A stretch of DNA of 64,000 nucleotides from an uncultured Lachnospiraceae bacterium (lineage in GTDB: Bacteria; Bacillota; Clostridia; Lachnospirales; Lachnospiraceae). Numbering within the stretch: the first letter of the stretch is position 1; each line of letters starts with the position of its first letter. The stretch lies in the NCBI GenBank assembly GCA_902476265.1, contig CABSCP010000023.1, positions 1 to 64,000 on the forward strand, in the 5' to 3' direction. Both the position numbers and the translations under genes were made by a program. This document shows positions 1 to 8,768 of the stretch, one piece after another. The notes below the pieces were generated by a model. The model saw nothing but the letters and a program-made list of their open reading frames with translations. It made no database searches and was not told the origin of the DNA.

Positions 1-57
1 GAACACGCGACCTCTGCGTCCCGAACGCAGCGCTCTACCAAACTGAGCCACGCTTCG
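1..57 (-). tRNA. tRNA-Pro (anticodon CGG), 3' part cut by window edge
   Basis: On the minus strand the acceptor strand CGAAGCG begins at base 57. It is followed by TG, a D-arm closed by GCTC/GAGC, and an anticodon stem CTGCG/CGCAG around the seven-base loop TTCGGGA. That loop places CGG at the anticodon, which reads proline CCG codons. The variable region AGGTC and the start of the T-arm (GCGTG then TTC) follow. The remaining T-arm and the acceptor 3' strand lie beyond base 1, so the gene is partial here. Confidence 0.93.
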
Positions 58-177
58 ATAGTTTCTTCAAGCCATATTATAATACTAAATTTTAAGTAAA
101 AAGTCAATGCATTTGATTTAAAAATTTTTGACAGCAAAAAATGCAATGTTTTTAAAAATAAAATGACAAAATTGGTG

Positions 178-206
178 TAGATTTGCTTAAAAAAAGAACA
201 TATAAT
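178..206 (+). promoter_or_regulatory. Candidate promoter of the first sugar ABC operon
   Basis: A perfect TATAAT at 201-206 lies about 48 bases before the permease start, inside a very AT-rich leader (58-253). The hexamer 17 bases upstream (TAGATT, 178-183) is a poor -35 box. This would fit a promoter that needs an activator, such as the AraC-type protein encoded at 5371-6276. An alternative TTGACA at 128-133 has only TTTAAA at the right spacing. Confidence 0.35.
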
Positions 207-253
207 TAGCTCAATTCGATAGCAAATACGGAAAAAGGAAATGGAGGGACATT

Positions 254-1189
254 ATGAAAAAGCCTGAAGCCCATACAGGGAAAAAGAAGATTGGCTTGAA
301 AAATTATTTTCAGAATACCTGGCAGCTTTATCTGATGCTGCTGCTACCGGTCATCTATCTGATTTTGTTCTGTTATAAACCGATGCTGGGAGTTGTGGTG
401 GCGTTCAAAAAATTCAATGTGTTCGCCGGAATCTGGGACAGCCCATGGGTCGGGCTGGCGCACTTTAAAGAGGCTTTTGCGGCAAAGGAGTTCTGGCTTG
501 CCCTCTGGAACACGCTGATCCTGAATGCAGGGGACATCATTCTCGGTTTCCCGATCCCGATCATCCTGGCGGTATTTCTGTATGAGATACACAACAAATT
601 CATTAAAAAGTCCACACAGCTGATTTTATATCTGCCCAACTTCTTTTCCTGGGTAATCATCGCCGGTATTGTGACACAGCTGTGTTCTTCCAGCGGACTG
701 ATCAATAACCTGATTCAGACGCTGGGAGGTTCACCGATCGACTTTTTGAGTTCCCCCTTTAAGTGGCGGTTTGTATACTGGATTTCCGGCATCTGGCAGG
801 GAGCCGGATATTCCCTGATCATTTATCTGGCGGCCCTCACGGCCACGGATCCCAGCCTCGGCGAAGCGGCCTACATAGACGGCGCCACAAGGATGCAGCG
901 GATCTGGCATGTGACGATCCCCCAGATCAGGGGCACGATTTCCATGATGCTGATCATGTCTCTGGGTAAAATTGTTTCCATCAGCTTCGACCGGCCTTAC
1001 ATGCTGGGAAACACGCTGGTCAAGGAAGCGTCCGATGTCATCAGCACTTATGTATATTCCGTCGGCCTGCAGGCAGCCAGGTTTGACTTTGCGACGGCGG
1101 TCGGCCTGTTCCAGTCGGTAGTCGGCGTGATTATGATTCTGACCGTAAATGCGGCGGCGAAAAAATTCGGAGAGGAGGGCATCATCTGA
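254..1189 (+). CDS. Sugar ABC transporter permease, LplB/YteP type
   Basis: Integral membrane subunit of a carbohydrate importer, 311 residues with about six hydrophobic segments, the first at roughly residues 27-50. The cytoplasmic EAA loop, which docks the ATPase, is visible near residues 200-220 (EAAYIDGATRMQRIW). Length and sequence fit the LplB/YteP family that imports complex oligosaccharides in Firmicutes. A good GGAGGG ribosome site precedes the ATG. The stop shares one base with the start of the second permease, so the two are probably translationally coupled. No ATPase gene lies nearby; such importers normally borrow a shared MsmX-like ATPase encoded elsewhere. The substrate is inferred only from the GH105-type neighbour. 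Confidence 0.92.
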   Translation: MKKPEAHTGKKKIGLKNYFQNTWQLYLMLLLPVIYLILFCYKPMLGVVVAFKKFNVFAGIWDSPWVGLAHFKEAFAAKEFWLALWNTLILNAGDIILGFPIPIILAVFLYEIHNKFIKKSTQLILYLPNFFSWVIIAGIVTQLCSSSGLINNLIQTLGGSPIDFLSSPFKWRFVYWISGIWQGAGYSLIIYLAALTATDPSLGEAAYIDGATRMQRIWHVTIPQIRGTISMMLIMSLGKIVSISFDRPYMLGNTLVKEASDVISTYVYSVGLQAARFDFATAVGLFQSVVGVIMILTVNAAAKKFGEEGII

Positions 1190-2055
1190 TGAGTGAAATA
1201 AACAGCAAATCATCCAAAATATTTCAGTTCGTGCTGAGCGCCATTTTCATCATCATCACGATTCTGACGCTGATTCCGATCCTGCGCGTCCTGTCGGTAT
1301 CCGTCAGTTCTAAAAATGCCATTCTGACAGGGAAGGTGTTCATCTATCCGGTGCAGTTTACGCTGGAAGCATATCAGAAGGTATTTGGAAACAGCAATTT
1401 CATCCATTCCTTCCTTTACACCATCGTCCTGACGGCGGGATATACGCTGATCTGCATGATCATGACGATCCTGGCTGCATATCCGCTTTCCAAAAAGGAG
1501 TTAAAGGGCGGGAAAACGATCATGACGCTGTTTGTGCTGACCATGTATTTTAACCCCGGTATCATCCCTACTTATTTAAATGTGAAGGACTTCGGCCTGA
1601 TTGATACCGTATGGGCGCTGATCATCCCGGGCGTTTTAAGCGCTTATAACCTGATCATCATGCGGTCATTTTTCCTGGGGATTGATCAGTCCCTCTATGA
1701 AGCGGCTTATATTGACGGCTGTTCCCACTGGAAAACCTTGGTCAAAATTGCCATTCCGCTTTCGGTACCGGCGATTGCCACCTTGAGCCTGTTCTATGCG
1801 GTGAGCAGGTGGAACGGTATCAGCGATGTCTTATATTATATCAACAATTCCGAACTTTACACAGTTCAGATGAAGCTGAAACAGATGATAGACTCAGTGG
1901 CGATTTCCCTGGAAGAGGGAAAGACCTCCAACCTGGTGGCGGACAACATCAAATCAGCCAGCATTGTGGTTTCCATGACCCCTATGCTGATCGCCTATCC
2001 TTTTATCCAGAAATATTTCACAAAGGGAATCATGCTGGGAGCGGTAAAAGGATGA
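1189..2055 (+). CDS. Sugar ABC transporter permease, LplC/YtcP type
   Basis: Second membrane subunit of the importer, 288 residues, six predicted membrane segments. The EAA loop is seen around residues 170-185 (YEAAYIDGCSHWKTL). It belongs to the LplC/YtcP branch of MalG-like permeases and should form a heterodimer with the product of the preceding gene, whose stop codon it overlaps by one base (TGATG). The lipoprotein gene follows 66 bases later, completing a permease-permease-binding protein order. Family assignment is firm; the transported sugar is not known. Confidence 0.92.
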   Translation: MSEINSKSSKIFQFVLSAIFIIITILTLIPILRVLSVSVSSKNAILTGKVFIYPVQFTLEAYQKVFGNSNFIHSFLYTIVLTAGYTLICMIMTILAAYPLSKKELKGGKTIMTLFVLTMYFNPGIIPTYLNVKDFGLIDTVWALIIPGVLSAYNLIIMRSFFLGIDQSLYEAAYIDGCSHWKTLVKIAIPLSVPAIATLSLFYAVSRWNGISDVLYYINNSELYTVQMKLKQMIDSVAISLEEGKTSNLVADNIKSASIVVSMTPMLIAYPFIQKYFTKGIMLGAVKG

Positions 2056-2121
2056 GAAAATTACGGATATTTGCGGATAACCGGCGTACTGTCCGGTTGA
2101 AATAAAGAAGGGAGAAATATT

Positions 2122-3708
2122 ATGTTAAAGAAAAAATTAGCGAAAGCGCTGAGCCTGGTGCTGGCGGTTTCCATGCTGACCGCCTGCGGTTCGGGCGCGG
2201 CATCCACGCAGGCAGATGGGGCGCAGAAAGCGGATTCCGGAAAAGAAGAAACCATCAAGGTCATGATCTGGGACAGAGGTACTGCGGCAGCGGGAACTTC
2301 CCAGGAAGAAAACCCCACGGTTGACTGGATCAGAGAGCAGGTGAAGGAAGCCTGCAACATCAATGTGGAATTTGTTTCCGTGCCCCGTTCCGGTTCCGAC
2401 GATAAACTCAACATCATGATGTCCGGCGGCAATGCGCCTGACGTGGTATTCACCTATGACCAGTCTATTTTTACCAATTATGCAACAAACGGCGGTCTGG
2501 CCGACCTGACGGAAGCGTATGCGAAAAACGGCGCCCAAATCCAGGAAATCAGCGGTGAAATCCAGACCATGGGACAACTGGACGGCAAACAGTATGCGAT
2601 CATGAAGCAGAGGGAAGCATCCGGCGCCCGCCACATGGCATACATCAGAAAAGACTGGCTGGACGTGCTGGGAATGGAAGTGCCCACTACAAAAGAAGAA
2701 CTGTTTGAATGTCTGTATGCATTCAAGGAAAAGAATCCGGGCGGCGTGGACAGGCCGGTGCCCTGGGCCATGGGCGGTTCCACGGATACAGCGAGATTTT
2801 ATTTAAACTTTGTGGGATCTTATGTGGATCAGTTAAACGATAAGGATGCTTTTATCTACGGCGGCGCAGACGGAGAATATCTGATCTTTGCACCCGGCGC
2901 GGTGGACGGCATCCGCAAGATGAATGAACTTTACAATGACGGAATCATCTCCAAAGACTTTGTGACGGATACCACCATCGATCTGTTCCAGCAGGACATC
3001 ACCTCCGGTAATGCGGGCTTTGTTCTCGGCGACAGGACAAACCCGGTATTCAGCAATATTCCGGTATTAAAGGCCACCGTGGAAGGCGCGCAGCTGGTTC
3101 CTGTAAACTGTTTTGATCTGCCTGACGGAACTTACCGGAATCCTGCGGAACCTCTTTACGGCATGTTCATCATGGTTCCCAAGACAAGCCAGGACAAAGC
3201 CGATGCGGTTATGAAATATTTAAACTGGATGGTAAATCCGGATGTGGCGGAAAACCTGTCCTTTACTCCGGACCATAAGAGAACGGAAGACGGCATTCCC
3301 GTCTGGCCCACAGAGGAAGAACTGAAAGCGGGTTCTTATCCCGGAAACGGTCCGGATTACAATATCATGAACGACAGATACAGTTATTGGGAATCCAAGA
3401 ACGGCGTTGTCGCGTCTCTGATGGCATCCAATGACTGGGAGACCAAGGAGTATTTTGAAAACTTCTATGATCTGACTTATGTGGAAGGGCACTTTGTATA
3501 TCCTGCCTATCCGGCAGTGCTGGAGACCGAGTCCAATTACGGCGCCAATGTGAAAAAGATGGCGATTGAGTACGTTTATAAACTCATCTGCTGTGATCCG
3601 GCATCTTTTGACGCTGTGCAGCAGGAGGAATACGGCAAGCTGGTATCCGCGGGACTGGAAAAGATCCTGGAGGAAAGAGCGGCATGGTATGACGCTAACG
3701 TGGGCTGA
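2122..3708 (+). CDS. Extracellular sugar-binding lipoprotein, LplA/YtcQ type
   Basis: Substrate-binding component of the importer, anchored outside the cell. The N-terminus has a lysine-rich start, a hydrophobic stretch and a lipobox LTAC, so Cys21 or thereabouts becomes lipid-modified; a low-complexity Ser/Ala/Gln linker follows. At 528 residues it is longer than MalE-type proteins and matches the large LplA/YtcQ class that binds oligosaccharides. It follows both permease genes behind a GGGAG ribosome site. A stem-loop lies after the stop. The ligand is inferred to be a plant-cell-wall oligosaccharide from the downstream hydrolases. Confidence 0.92.
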   Translation: MLKKKLAKALSLVLAVSMLTACGSGAASTQADGAQKADSGKEETIKVMIWDRGTAAAGTSQEENPTVDWIREQVKEACNINVEFVSVPRSGSDDKLNIMMSGGNAPDVVFTYDQSIFTNYATNGGLADLTEAYAKNGAQIQEISGEIQTMGQLDGKQYAIMKQREASGARHMAYIRKDWLDVLGMEVPTTKEELFECLYAFKEKNPGGVDRPVPWAMGGSTDTARFYLNFVGSYVDQLNDKDAFIYGGADGEYLIFAPGAVDGIRKMNELYNDGIISKDFVTDTTIDLFQQDITSGNAGFVLGDRTNPVFSNIPVLKATVEGAQLVPVNCFDLPDGTYRNPAEPLYGMFIMVPKTSQDKADAVMKYLNWMVNPDVAENLSFTPDHKRTEDGIPVWPTEEELKAGSYPGNGPDYNIMNDRYSYWESKNGVVASLMASNDWETKEYFENFYDLTYVEGHFVYPAYPAVLETESNYGANVKKMAIEYVYKLICCDPASFDAVQQEEYGKLVSAGLEKILEERAAWYDANVG

Positions 3709-3728
3709 ACTGCGAGAATAAAGGAATG

Positions 3729-3759
3729 GGAAAGGGGATGCATGCGCAGGCCCCTTTCC
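3729..3759 (+). terminator. Intercistronic stem-loop after the lipoprotein gene
   Basis: Nine-base perfect arms GGAAAGGGG (3729-3737) and CCCCTTTCC (3751-3759) enclose a 13-base loop between the lipoprotein stop and the next gene. The 3' side is followed by GTGTAAAAAAAG rather than a T-run, so it is not a canonical rightward terminator. It more likely stabilises the upstream transcript or partly attenuates expression of the PHP-domain gene. Confidence 0.55.
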
Positions 3760-3771
3760 GTGTAAAAAAAG

Positions 3772-5370
3772 ATGGAAAACAAAAAGACAGCGGAAATCTG
3801 GATGGAGTTTGACCGCGCATATGCGCTGCCTTCTGAACGATTCCTCTCCGGAAAAGAAGAACTTACAAATTTACTTTTATGGCTGGAAAGATGGACGGAT
3901 ATGCCAAAACAGGCATCTGGCAGGGAACGGGACTATTCCATTAAGCTGCAGTTGAAAGCGGAAAATGTTCCCGTGACAGCACAGGTCAGGGTTTTTCGGG
4001 AAACCGGAAAACTCAGGGACCGCATTCCGGTGATCCGGGAACTGACGGGAGAGACGGACGGGATCGGTCTTTTTCTGGAAGAAGGTTCTTATCGGATAGA
4101 GGTTTCCGGCGGGCCCGCCTGGTGCAGGGCGGAAAAAAGGATCCGTCTGCCGGAAGACCGGAATAAACGGATCGAGCTGCAGCTGGAACCCATCGGCTGT
4201 CTGCCCTCCGGATGGATTTTTGGCGATCTGCATCACCATAGCATTTACAGCAGTCCGGTTTATGGCGGCACAGATGCGGTGACAGAGACGACGGAGCAGG
4301 TAAAAAAGGCCATGAAAGCGGCAGGGTGCGGCTTTGGGGCGCTGAGCGATCATCATAACACATTCAATCATGAGGAATGGGACGGAGAAAAGGAGCTGGA
4401 TTTTTGTCCGATTCTTTCCAAGGAAATCTCCACCTCAAACGGGCATGTGATGGCGCTGGGAGCAAAAAAGGACATCATTTACCGCATACCGGAGGAAAAG
4501 GACCGAACGCCTTTGTATCTGGAACGGGAATTTGTGCGGACGGCGGAGGAGATCCGCAGGGAAGGCGGGATCCCCCAGATCAACCACCCCTTTGACAGTA
4601 GCGCCTCCACGGCGTGGAACAGAGAGTTTGACAGAATTTTATCCTGCTTTTCGGCGGTTGAAGTTTATAACGGCGCACATCCAATGCTGGGAACGAACGG
4701 AAACGGGGAGGCGCTGGAGTGGTGGCTTGGGCGCAGGAGGGAAGGATACCGGCTGACGGCAACTGCCGGGAGCGATACCCATAATATCAGAGCCGGTCAG
4801 TACGACGGGGATTTACAGAAAATCTGCGAAATATTAGAAATTCTGGAACAGAGGCGGGAACAACTTCCGGCGGGAATACAGGAAAAGGCGGCAGTTTTGG
4901 AGCAGATGGGCAGACGAAGCCTTCCTGCCTTCCTGGACTGGGCGGGACGGCAGCTTGGCAGCGCCTGTGCCATAACCGGAGTGCATTTAAAAGAGGACAG
5001 AAGCAGGGCGGAAGCCCTCGACCCGAAAGACATTCTTTCAGCCGTTTGGAAAGGCGGGGTCATGATCACGGACGGACCGCTCCTGTTTTTGGAAGCGGAC
5101 GGCGCAGGGCCGGGAGAGAAAAGGGCGGAACACTCATCTAAAGCAGATGTGAAAATCCGTGTTTTTTCCGAAGAAGGGCCGATGCGGTTCCTGCTATTTT
5201 TATCGGATGGAAGGACCCTGGAAATGGAAGGGAAACAGTTTTCCCAAACCGGTCCCCACTCATATGAGCTGCATCTGGAAGAATTCAGGATTGAAAATGC
5301 AGAATGGCTGGCGGGAGCGCTGAAGTCGGAACAAGGATACCGGGCGGTTGTCAATCCGGTCTATCTTTGA
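3772..5370 (+). CDS. PHP-domain metallohydrolase, CehA/McbA-like
   Basis: Predicted cytoplasmic metal-dependent hydrolase, 532 residues. The PHP-type metal motif GDLHHHSIYS begins at residue 151 (His154-156). It is followed by LSDHHN, NGHVMALG, QINHPFD and a late AGSDTHN motif, in the order expected for the CehA/McbA branch of the PHP superfamily. Residues 1-145 form a separate beta-rich N-terminal region and the last 100 or so residues look like another accessory domain. PHP enzymes hydrolyse phosphoesters, and this branch also carbamates; the substrate here is unknown. The ribosome site is weak (AAAAAAAG), suggesting low translation. Its stop codon directly abuts that of the convergent AraC gene. 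Confidence 0.8.
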   Translation: MENKKTAEIWMEFDRAYALPSERFLSGKEELTNLLLWLERWTDMPKQASGRERDYSIKLQLKAENVPVTAQVRVFRETGKLRDRIPVIRELTGETDGIGLFLEEGSYRIEVSGGPAWCRAEKRIRLPEDRNKRIELQLEPIGCLPSGWIFGDLHHHSIYSSPVYGGTDAVTETTEQVKKAMKAAGCGFGALSDHHNTFNHEEWDGEKELDFCPILSKEISTSNGHVMALGAKKDIIYRIPEEKDRTPLYLEREFVRTAEEIRREGGIPQINHPFDSSASTAWNREFDRILSCFSAVEVYNGAHPMLGTNGNGEALEWWLGRRREGYRLTATAGSDTHNIRAGQYDGDLQKICEILEILEQRREQLPAGIQEKAAVLEQMGRRSLPAFLDWAGRQLGSACAITGVHLKEDRSRAEALDPKDILSAVWKGGVMITDGPLLFLEADGAGPGEKRAEHSSKADVKIRVFSEEGPMRFLLFLSDGRTLEMEGKQFSQTGPHSYELHLEEFRIENAEWLAGALKSEQGYRAVVNPVYL

Positions 5371-6276
5371 TCATACCGGATTTTTATACCGGAATTTGCG
5401 ATATTCACGAGGAGAGACCTCGGACAGTTTGTTGAATACGCGGTTGAACTGAGAGAAACTGTTAAACCCGCAGGCCGCAGCAATATCCGTAATTTTATCA
5501 TCCGTTGCAAGAAGCCTGTGCTGCGCATTTTTCACGCGGGTCATCTGGATATAATCGGAGATCGTGAACTGCAGAGTGTCCTTAAAGCAGTGGGACAGAT
5601 AACAGGGATTCATGTAAAAAAGGTCGGCCAGAATCTGCAGGGAAAGCGGTTCCCCATAGTGCTGGTGGATGTAGGAAGCCACAGAATACATCTTCTGGGC
5701 GGTGGGGGAAGAGGCGGTATCATTACAATAGATATTCTCCTCCCGTATCCGGTAAAGTTCATGCAGAAATTCTACAAATTTGGTATGGATCATGAGCTGG
5801 TCCAGAGGGCGGTCCGCATAATCAGGCCGTTTGGAGTATTCCATGATGCTGTTGAGACAGCGGAATAAAAGCAGACGGTGTTCCGCGGAAAACCGGTAGA
5901 TGTGTTCCGGGGTATGGAAGGGAGAAAGCAGTTCTTCATAGCCGTGGGCGTGATCCAGCCATTCATCGGGCAGCATGAAATCGATGATGATGCGGTTACT
6001 GGCGGGTCCTTTCCGATAGATGGATTTGTGCAGCACGTAGGGCGGAATTAAAAGGATGTCCCCGAAGGTGAGATGATACAGGTTTCCTTCAAAAAGGTGT
6101 TCGGCCTCGGAGGAGAGGAAAACCATGATTTCATAGTAAGCGTGGAAGTGCTGGAATTCCATGTTTACGGAAGCGCTTCGCTCGTCATAGTCGAAGTAGT
6201 AAAGCAGCTTTTGCTCCACATTATTAATGATGATAAAATGCTTTTTTTCAAAAATAAGGGAATTATCAATGATCAT
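5371..6276 (-). CDS. AraC family transcriptional regulator
   Basis: Regulator of 301 residues with an N-terminal cupin-type sensor domain (HFHAYYEIM, GDILLIPPYVLHKS) and a C-terminal double helix-turn-helix. The last part, PCYLSHCFKDTL and GFNSFSQFNRVFNK, fits the AraC/XylS signature. An open frame continues upstream to 7134, but the ATG at 6276 has a strong GGAGG at the right distance. The upstream extension only mirrors the GH105 gene. The gene is divergent from that gene with 60 bases between starts, so it probably activates the hydrolase and importer genes in response to a sugar. Its C-terminal codons meet the PHP gene tail to tail without a gap. Confidence 0.9.
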   Translation of the reverse strand: MIIDNSLIFEKKHFIIINNVEQKLLYYFDYDERSASVNMEFQHFHAYYEIMVFLSSEAEHLFEGNLYHLTFGDILLIPPYVLHKSIYRKGPASNRIIIDFMLPDEWLDHAHGYEELLSPFHTPEHIYRFSAEHRLLLFRCLNSIMEYSKRPDYADRPLDQLMIHTKFVEFLHELYRIREENIYCNDTASSPTAQKMYSVASYIHQHYGEPLSLQILADLFYMNPCYLSHCFKDTLQFTISDYIQMTRVKNAQHRLLATDDKITDIAAACGFNSFSQFNRVFNKLSEVSPREYRKFRYKNPV

Positions 6277-6307
6277 GATACCGCCTCCTGCAGGATGTGT
6301 ATTTAAG

Positions 6308-6318
6308 TATAATATAAT
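6308..6318 (+). promoter_or_regulatory. Overlapping -10 boxes upstream of the GH105 gene
   Basis: Two TATAAT hexamers overlap by one base at 6308-6313 and 6313-6318, followed by a GGAAAGGGAG ribosome site and the ATG at 6337. No good -35 box sits 17 bases upstream in the 60-base divergent gap. An AraC activator bound in this gap would supply what is missing (inference). Confidence 0.45.
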
Positions 6319-6336
6319 TGGAAAGGGAGAGCAACC

Positions 6337-7449
6337 ATGAACCAGGCGTTGGAAAATGAAGTAAAAAGAAAGCTGCAGCTGCTTGCAGACAGCTTTCAGA
6401 ATGTATTGTATGAAGAGGATCGGACGTTTCTTGAAAATATGAAAACAAACAGTCTGGCCTCGGATGATATCAGAAAGTACCAGTTCTGGGAGTGGACGCA
6501 GGGAGTCGGGCTTTTTGGATTCTGGAAATATTATGAGCTGACCAGGGATGAAAAATATCTGGACATCCTGGAAAGCTATTATGGAAGGCAGATGAAAATA
6601 GGGCTGCCCGCGAAAAATGTGAATACGGTGACGCCGCTTTTGGCGTTGTCCTATTATGCGGAGGCGTTTCAAAAGGAAGAGTACCTGCAGGTGTGCCGGG
6701 AATGGGCAGACTGGATCATGAACCGGTTTCCCCGCACCAGTGAGGGAGGACTGCAGCATATCACTTCTGATTCTGTCAATGAACAGGAGCTTTGGGACGA
6801 TACCCTTTTCATGACGGTGTTGTTTCTGGCCCATATGGGATGTATTCTGGAGCGGGAGGACTATAAACAGGAGGCGGTTTATCAATTCCTCCTGCATGTG
6901 AAATATCTGGCAGACCGGGAGACCGGCCTGTGGTATCACGGCTGGACCTTTAAGGAAAAGAATCATTTTGCGGGCGCCTTCTGGGGCCGGGGAAACAGCT
7001 GGATCACAGCGGCAATCCCGGAACTGATCGCCATGGGCGTATGCAGCCCGGAGGTGGAACGCTATCTGACCGGCGTTCTCAAAAATCAGGTGGACACCCT
7101 GGTGGACCTGCAGGAAGAGGACGGCATGTGGCACACGCTTTTGGACGACGCAGACTCTTATGAGGAAGCCAGTGCCACAGCGGGGATCGCTTATGGGATC
7201 ATGAAAGCGGTGAATCAGGGAATTTTGGACGAAAGTTATCTGGAAACAGTAAAAAAAGCGTTGGATGCAATCCTTTCCTGTGTCACGGAAGAAGGAATTG
7301 TGCTGCAGGTTTCCTATGGAACTCCCATGGGGCGGGAAACCAGGGATTTTTATAAGCGGATACCCATTCAGCCCATGCCCTACGGCCAGGCTCTGGCAAT
7401 TCTGTTTTTCATGGAATGGCTGAACAGAAAAGAGGAGACAGAAGAATGA
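6337..7449 (+). CDS. GH88/GH105-like unsaturated uronyl hydrolase
   Basis: Cytoplasmic glycosidase of 370 residues with an all-helical toroid fold. It carries WDDTLFM with Asp154/Asp155, equivalent in position to the catalytic Asp of YteR-type enzymes, and WGRGNSW near residue 220. GH105 enzymes remove the unsaturated galacturonyl residue that pectate or rhamnogalacturonan lyases leave on oligosaccharides. No signal peptide is seen, as expected for an enzyme acting on imported lyase products. The stop overlaps the next start as ATGA. Family-level assignment is solid; exact substrate is inferred. Confidence 0.88.
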   Translation: MNQALENEVKRKLQLLADSFQNVLYEEDRTFLENMKTNSLASDDIRKYQFWEWTQGVGLFGFWKYYELTRDEKYLDILESYYGRQMKIGLPAKNVNTVTPLLALSYYAEAFQKEEYLQVCREWADWIMNRFPRTSEGGLQHITSDSVNEQELWDDTLFMTVLFLAHMGCILEREDYKQEAVYQFLLHVKYLADRETGLWYHGWTFKEKNHFAGAFWGRGNSWITAAIPELIAMGVCSPEVERYLTGVLKNQVDTLVDLQEEDGMWHTLLDDADSYEEASATAGIAYGIMKAVNQGILDESYLETVKKALDAILSCVTEEGIVLQVSYGTPMGRETRDFYKRIPIQPMPYGQALAILFFMEWLNRKEETEE

Positions 7450-8729
7450 AACGATACTGGATGCATATGGTGAAATCCACGGAAAAGACGGTGGAGGATT
7501 TTCTGGAAAAACAGATCAGAGACAGGTCCCGGGAGGACTGCGGCAGGATGCCCAGCGAGGTGATAGAGGGAAAACATACCATCTATTTGCTGACGGATGC
7601 CCTTTGCGTATACTTCTGCCCGGAAAGCAAATATTACAAAGATAAACGTGTGTTTGATGCGGTCCGTCTGGGAATCGGCTTTATTGAAAAGTGGCAGCGT
7701 GATGACGGCAGTCTGGATTTCCCAACCTGCAATTTTTACTCTGCGCCGGATACTTCTTTTTGTTTCCGCAGACTTTACGGGGCATACCGCATCCTGGAAC
7801 AATATGGGAAAACAGCGGAAGAAGAGGGCTTAAAAAACCGTTACCGGGTGCTGCTTCTGCGCTGCATTCCAATCCTCTTATATGGGGGCTTCCATACGCC
7901 AAACCACCGATGGGCAGTGACGGCGACCCTGTTCCAGCTGGCAGGACTGGTGGAAGAAAGCGGCAGCCTGGCGCTGACGGTAGCGCGGGTGAATGAACGG
8001 ATTTTATCTCCTGCGGATCAGGCCATGACCCCGGCCCAGCTGGCGGAAAAGCTGAGGCGCAGGGCGGCCCAGTATCTGGCGGAAGGAATCGACGGGGACG
8101 AGGACGGCGAGTATGCGGAGCGGTCCACAGGCAATTACAACGCTGTGGTGGACAAATCCCTGATTTCCGCCTATGAGGCTACCGGGAGGGAAGCGTTTTT
8201 AGGGTATGTAGAACGCAACCTGAATATGATGCTTTATTATTTTGACGGGGATGACACGATTTTTACCCAGAATTCCACCCGACAGGATCATGGGAAAGCG
8301 CTGTATCCGGATCAGTATTTCTACCTCTATACCTATATGGCGGCAAAGACCGGGAATCCTCTGTTCGATGCGGCCGCACACAAAATCATCAAAGACAACA
8401 TGGAGCGGGGGGACCGGGCCCAGGATTGTATGTACATTTTCATGATGTATGACTGGCTGAAGGACTATGAATTTAAAGGATACGGTTTCTTGTCCGAATA
8501 CCGGAAATACTTCCCGGGTTCTCAGGTGCTGCGGGTGAAAAAACACAGATATGTCTACAGCGTGCTCAACAATAAGGCGTCCTTCTTATTCCTGAAATTC
8601 GGTTCCCTGCCTATCGGTCTGAGAATCGGGGAATCTTACTGTGATGTCCGCAATTTCATACCGAAAGAGATGACGGTGACAGAGGATGGATGTATCTTAA
8701 AGGCAGAGACAAAAGGCTGGTATTATTAG
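7446..8729 (+). CDS. Unknown helical-toroid protein, N-terminal part before an in-frame TAG
   Basis: The ATG at 7446 overlaps the stop of the GH105 gene (ATGA) and has GAGGAG upstream. The 427 residues are rich in amphipathic helices (KHTIYLLTDAL, GGFHTPNHRWAV, ALYPDQYFYLYTYM) and look like an alpha/alpha toroid as found in polysaccharide lyases and related enzymes. I cannot name the family. Translation stops at TAG 8727-8729, directly after GWYY. The frame then stays open without interruption to 9191, and the intervening 13 codons read like protein. This is therefore probably the front of a 581-residue gene broken by one nonsense change. Confidence 0.75.
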   Translation: MKRYWMHMVKSTEKTVEDFLEKQIRDRSREDCGRMPSEVIEGKHTIYLLTDALCVYFCPESKYYKDKRVFDAVRLGIGFIEKWQRDDGSLDFPTCNFYSAPDTSFCFRRLYGAYRILEQYGKTAEEEGLKNRYRVLLLRCIPILLYGGFHTPNHRWAVTATLFQLAGLVEESGSLALTVARVNERILSPADQAMTPAQLAEKLRRRAAQYLAEGIDGDEDGEYAERSTGNYNAVVDKSLISAYEATGREAFLGYVERNLNMMLYYFDGDDTIFTQNSTRQDHGKALYPDQYFYLYTYMAAKTGNPLFDAAAHKIIKDNMERGDRAQDCMYIFMMYDWLKDYEFKGYGFLSEYRKYFPGSQVLRVKKHRYVYSVLNNKASFLFLKFGSLPIGLRIGESYCDVRNFIPKEMTVTEDGCILKAETKGWYY

Positions 8730-8768
8730 CCCTTTACCCAGGATCAGGGCACTTCGGACTGGTGGGCC

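Noticed and set aside
128..156. TTGACA at 128 as the -35 of the first operon
   Set aside because: The -10 position holds TTTAAA and the leader would be about 90 bases; the TATAAT at 201 is better.
6277..7134. A 286-codon N-terminal extension of the AraC regulator frame
   Set aside because: It is antisense to the GH105 gene, and the ATG at 6276 has a proper GGAGG and a normal AraC length.
8727..8729. TAG as a pyrrolysine or other recoded codon
   Set aside because: TAG acts as an ordinary stop in neighbouring genes, and a single C-to-T change is simpler; no pyrrolysine genes are seen here.
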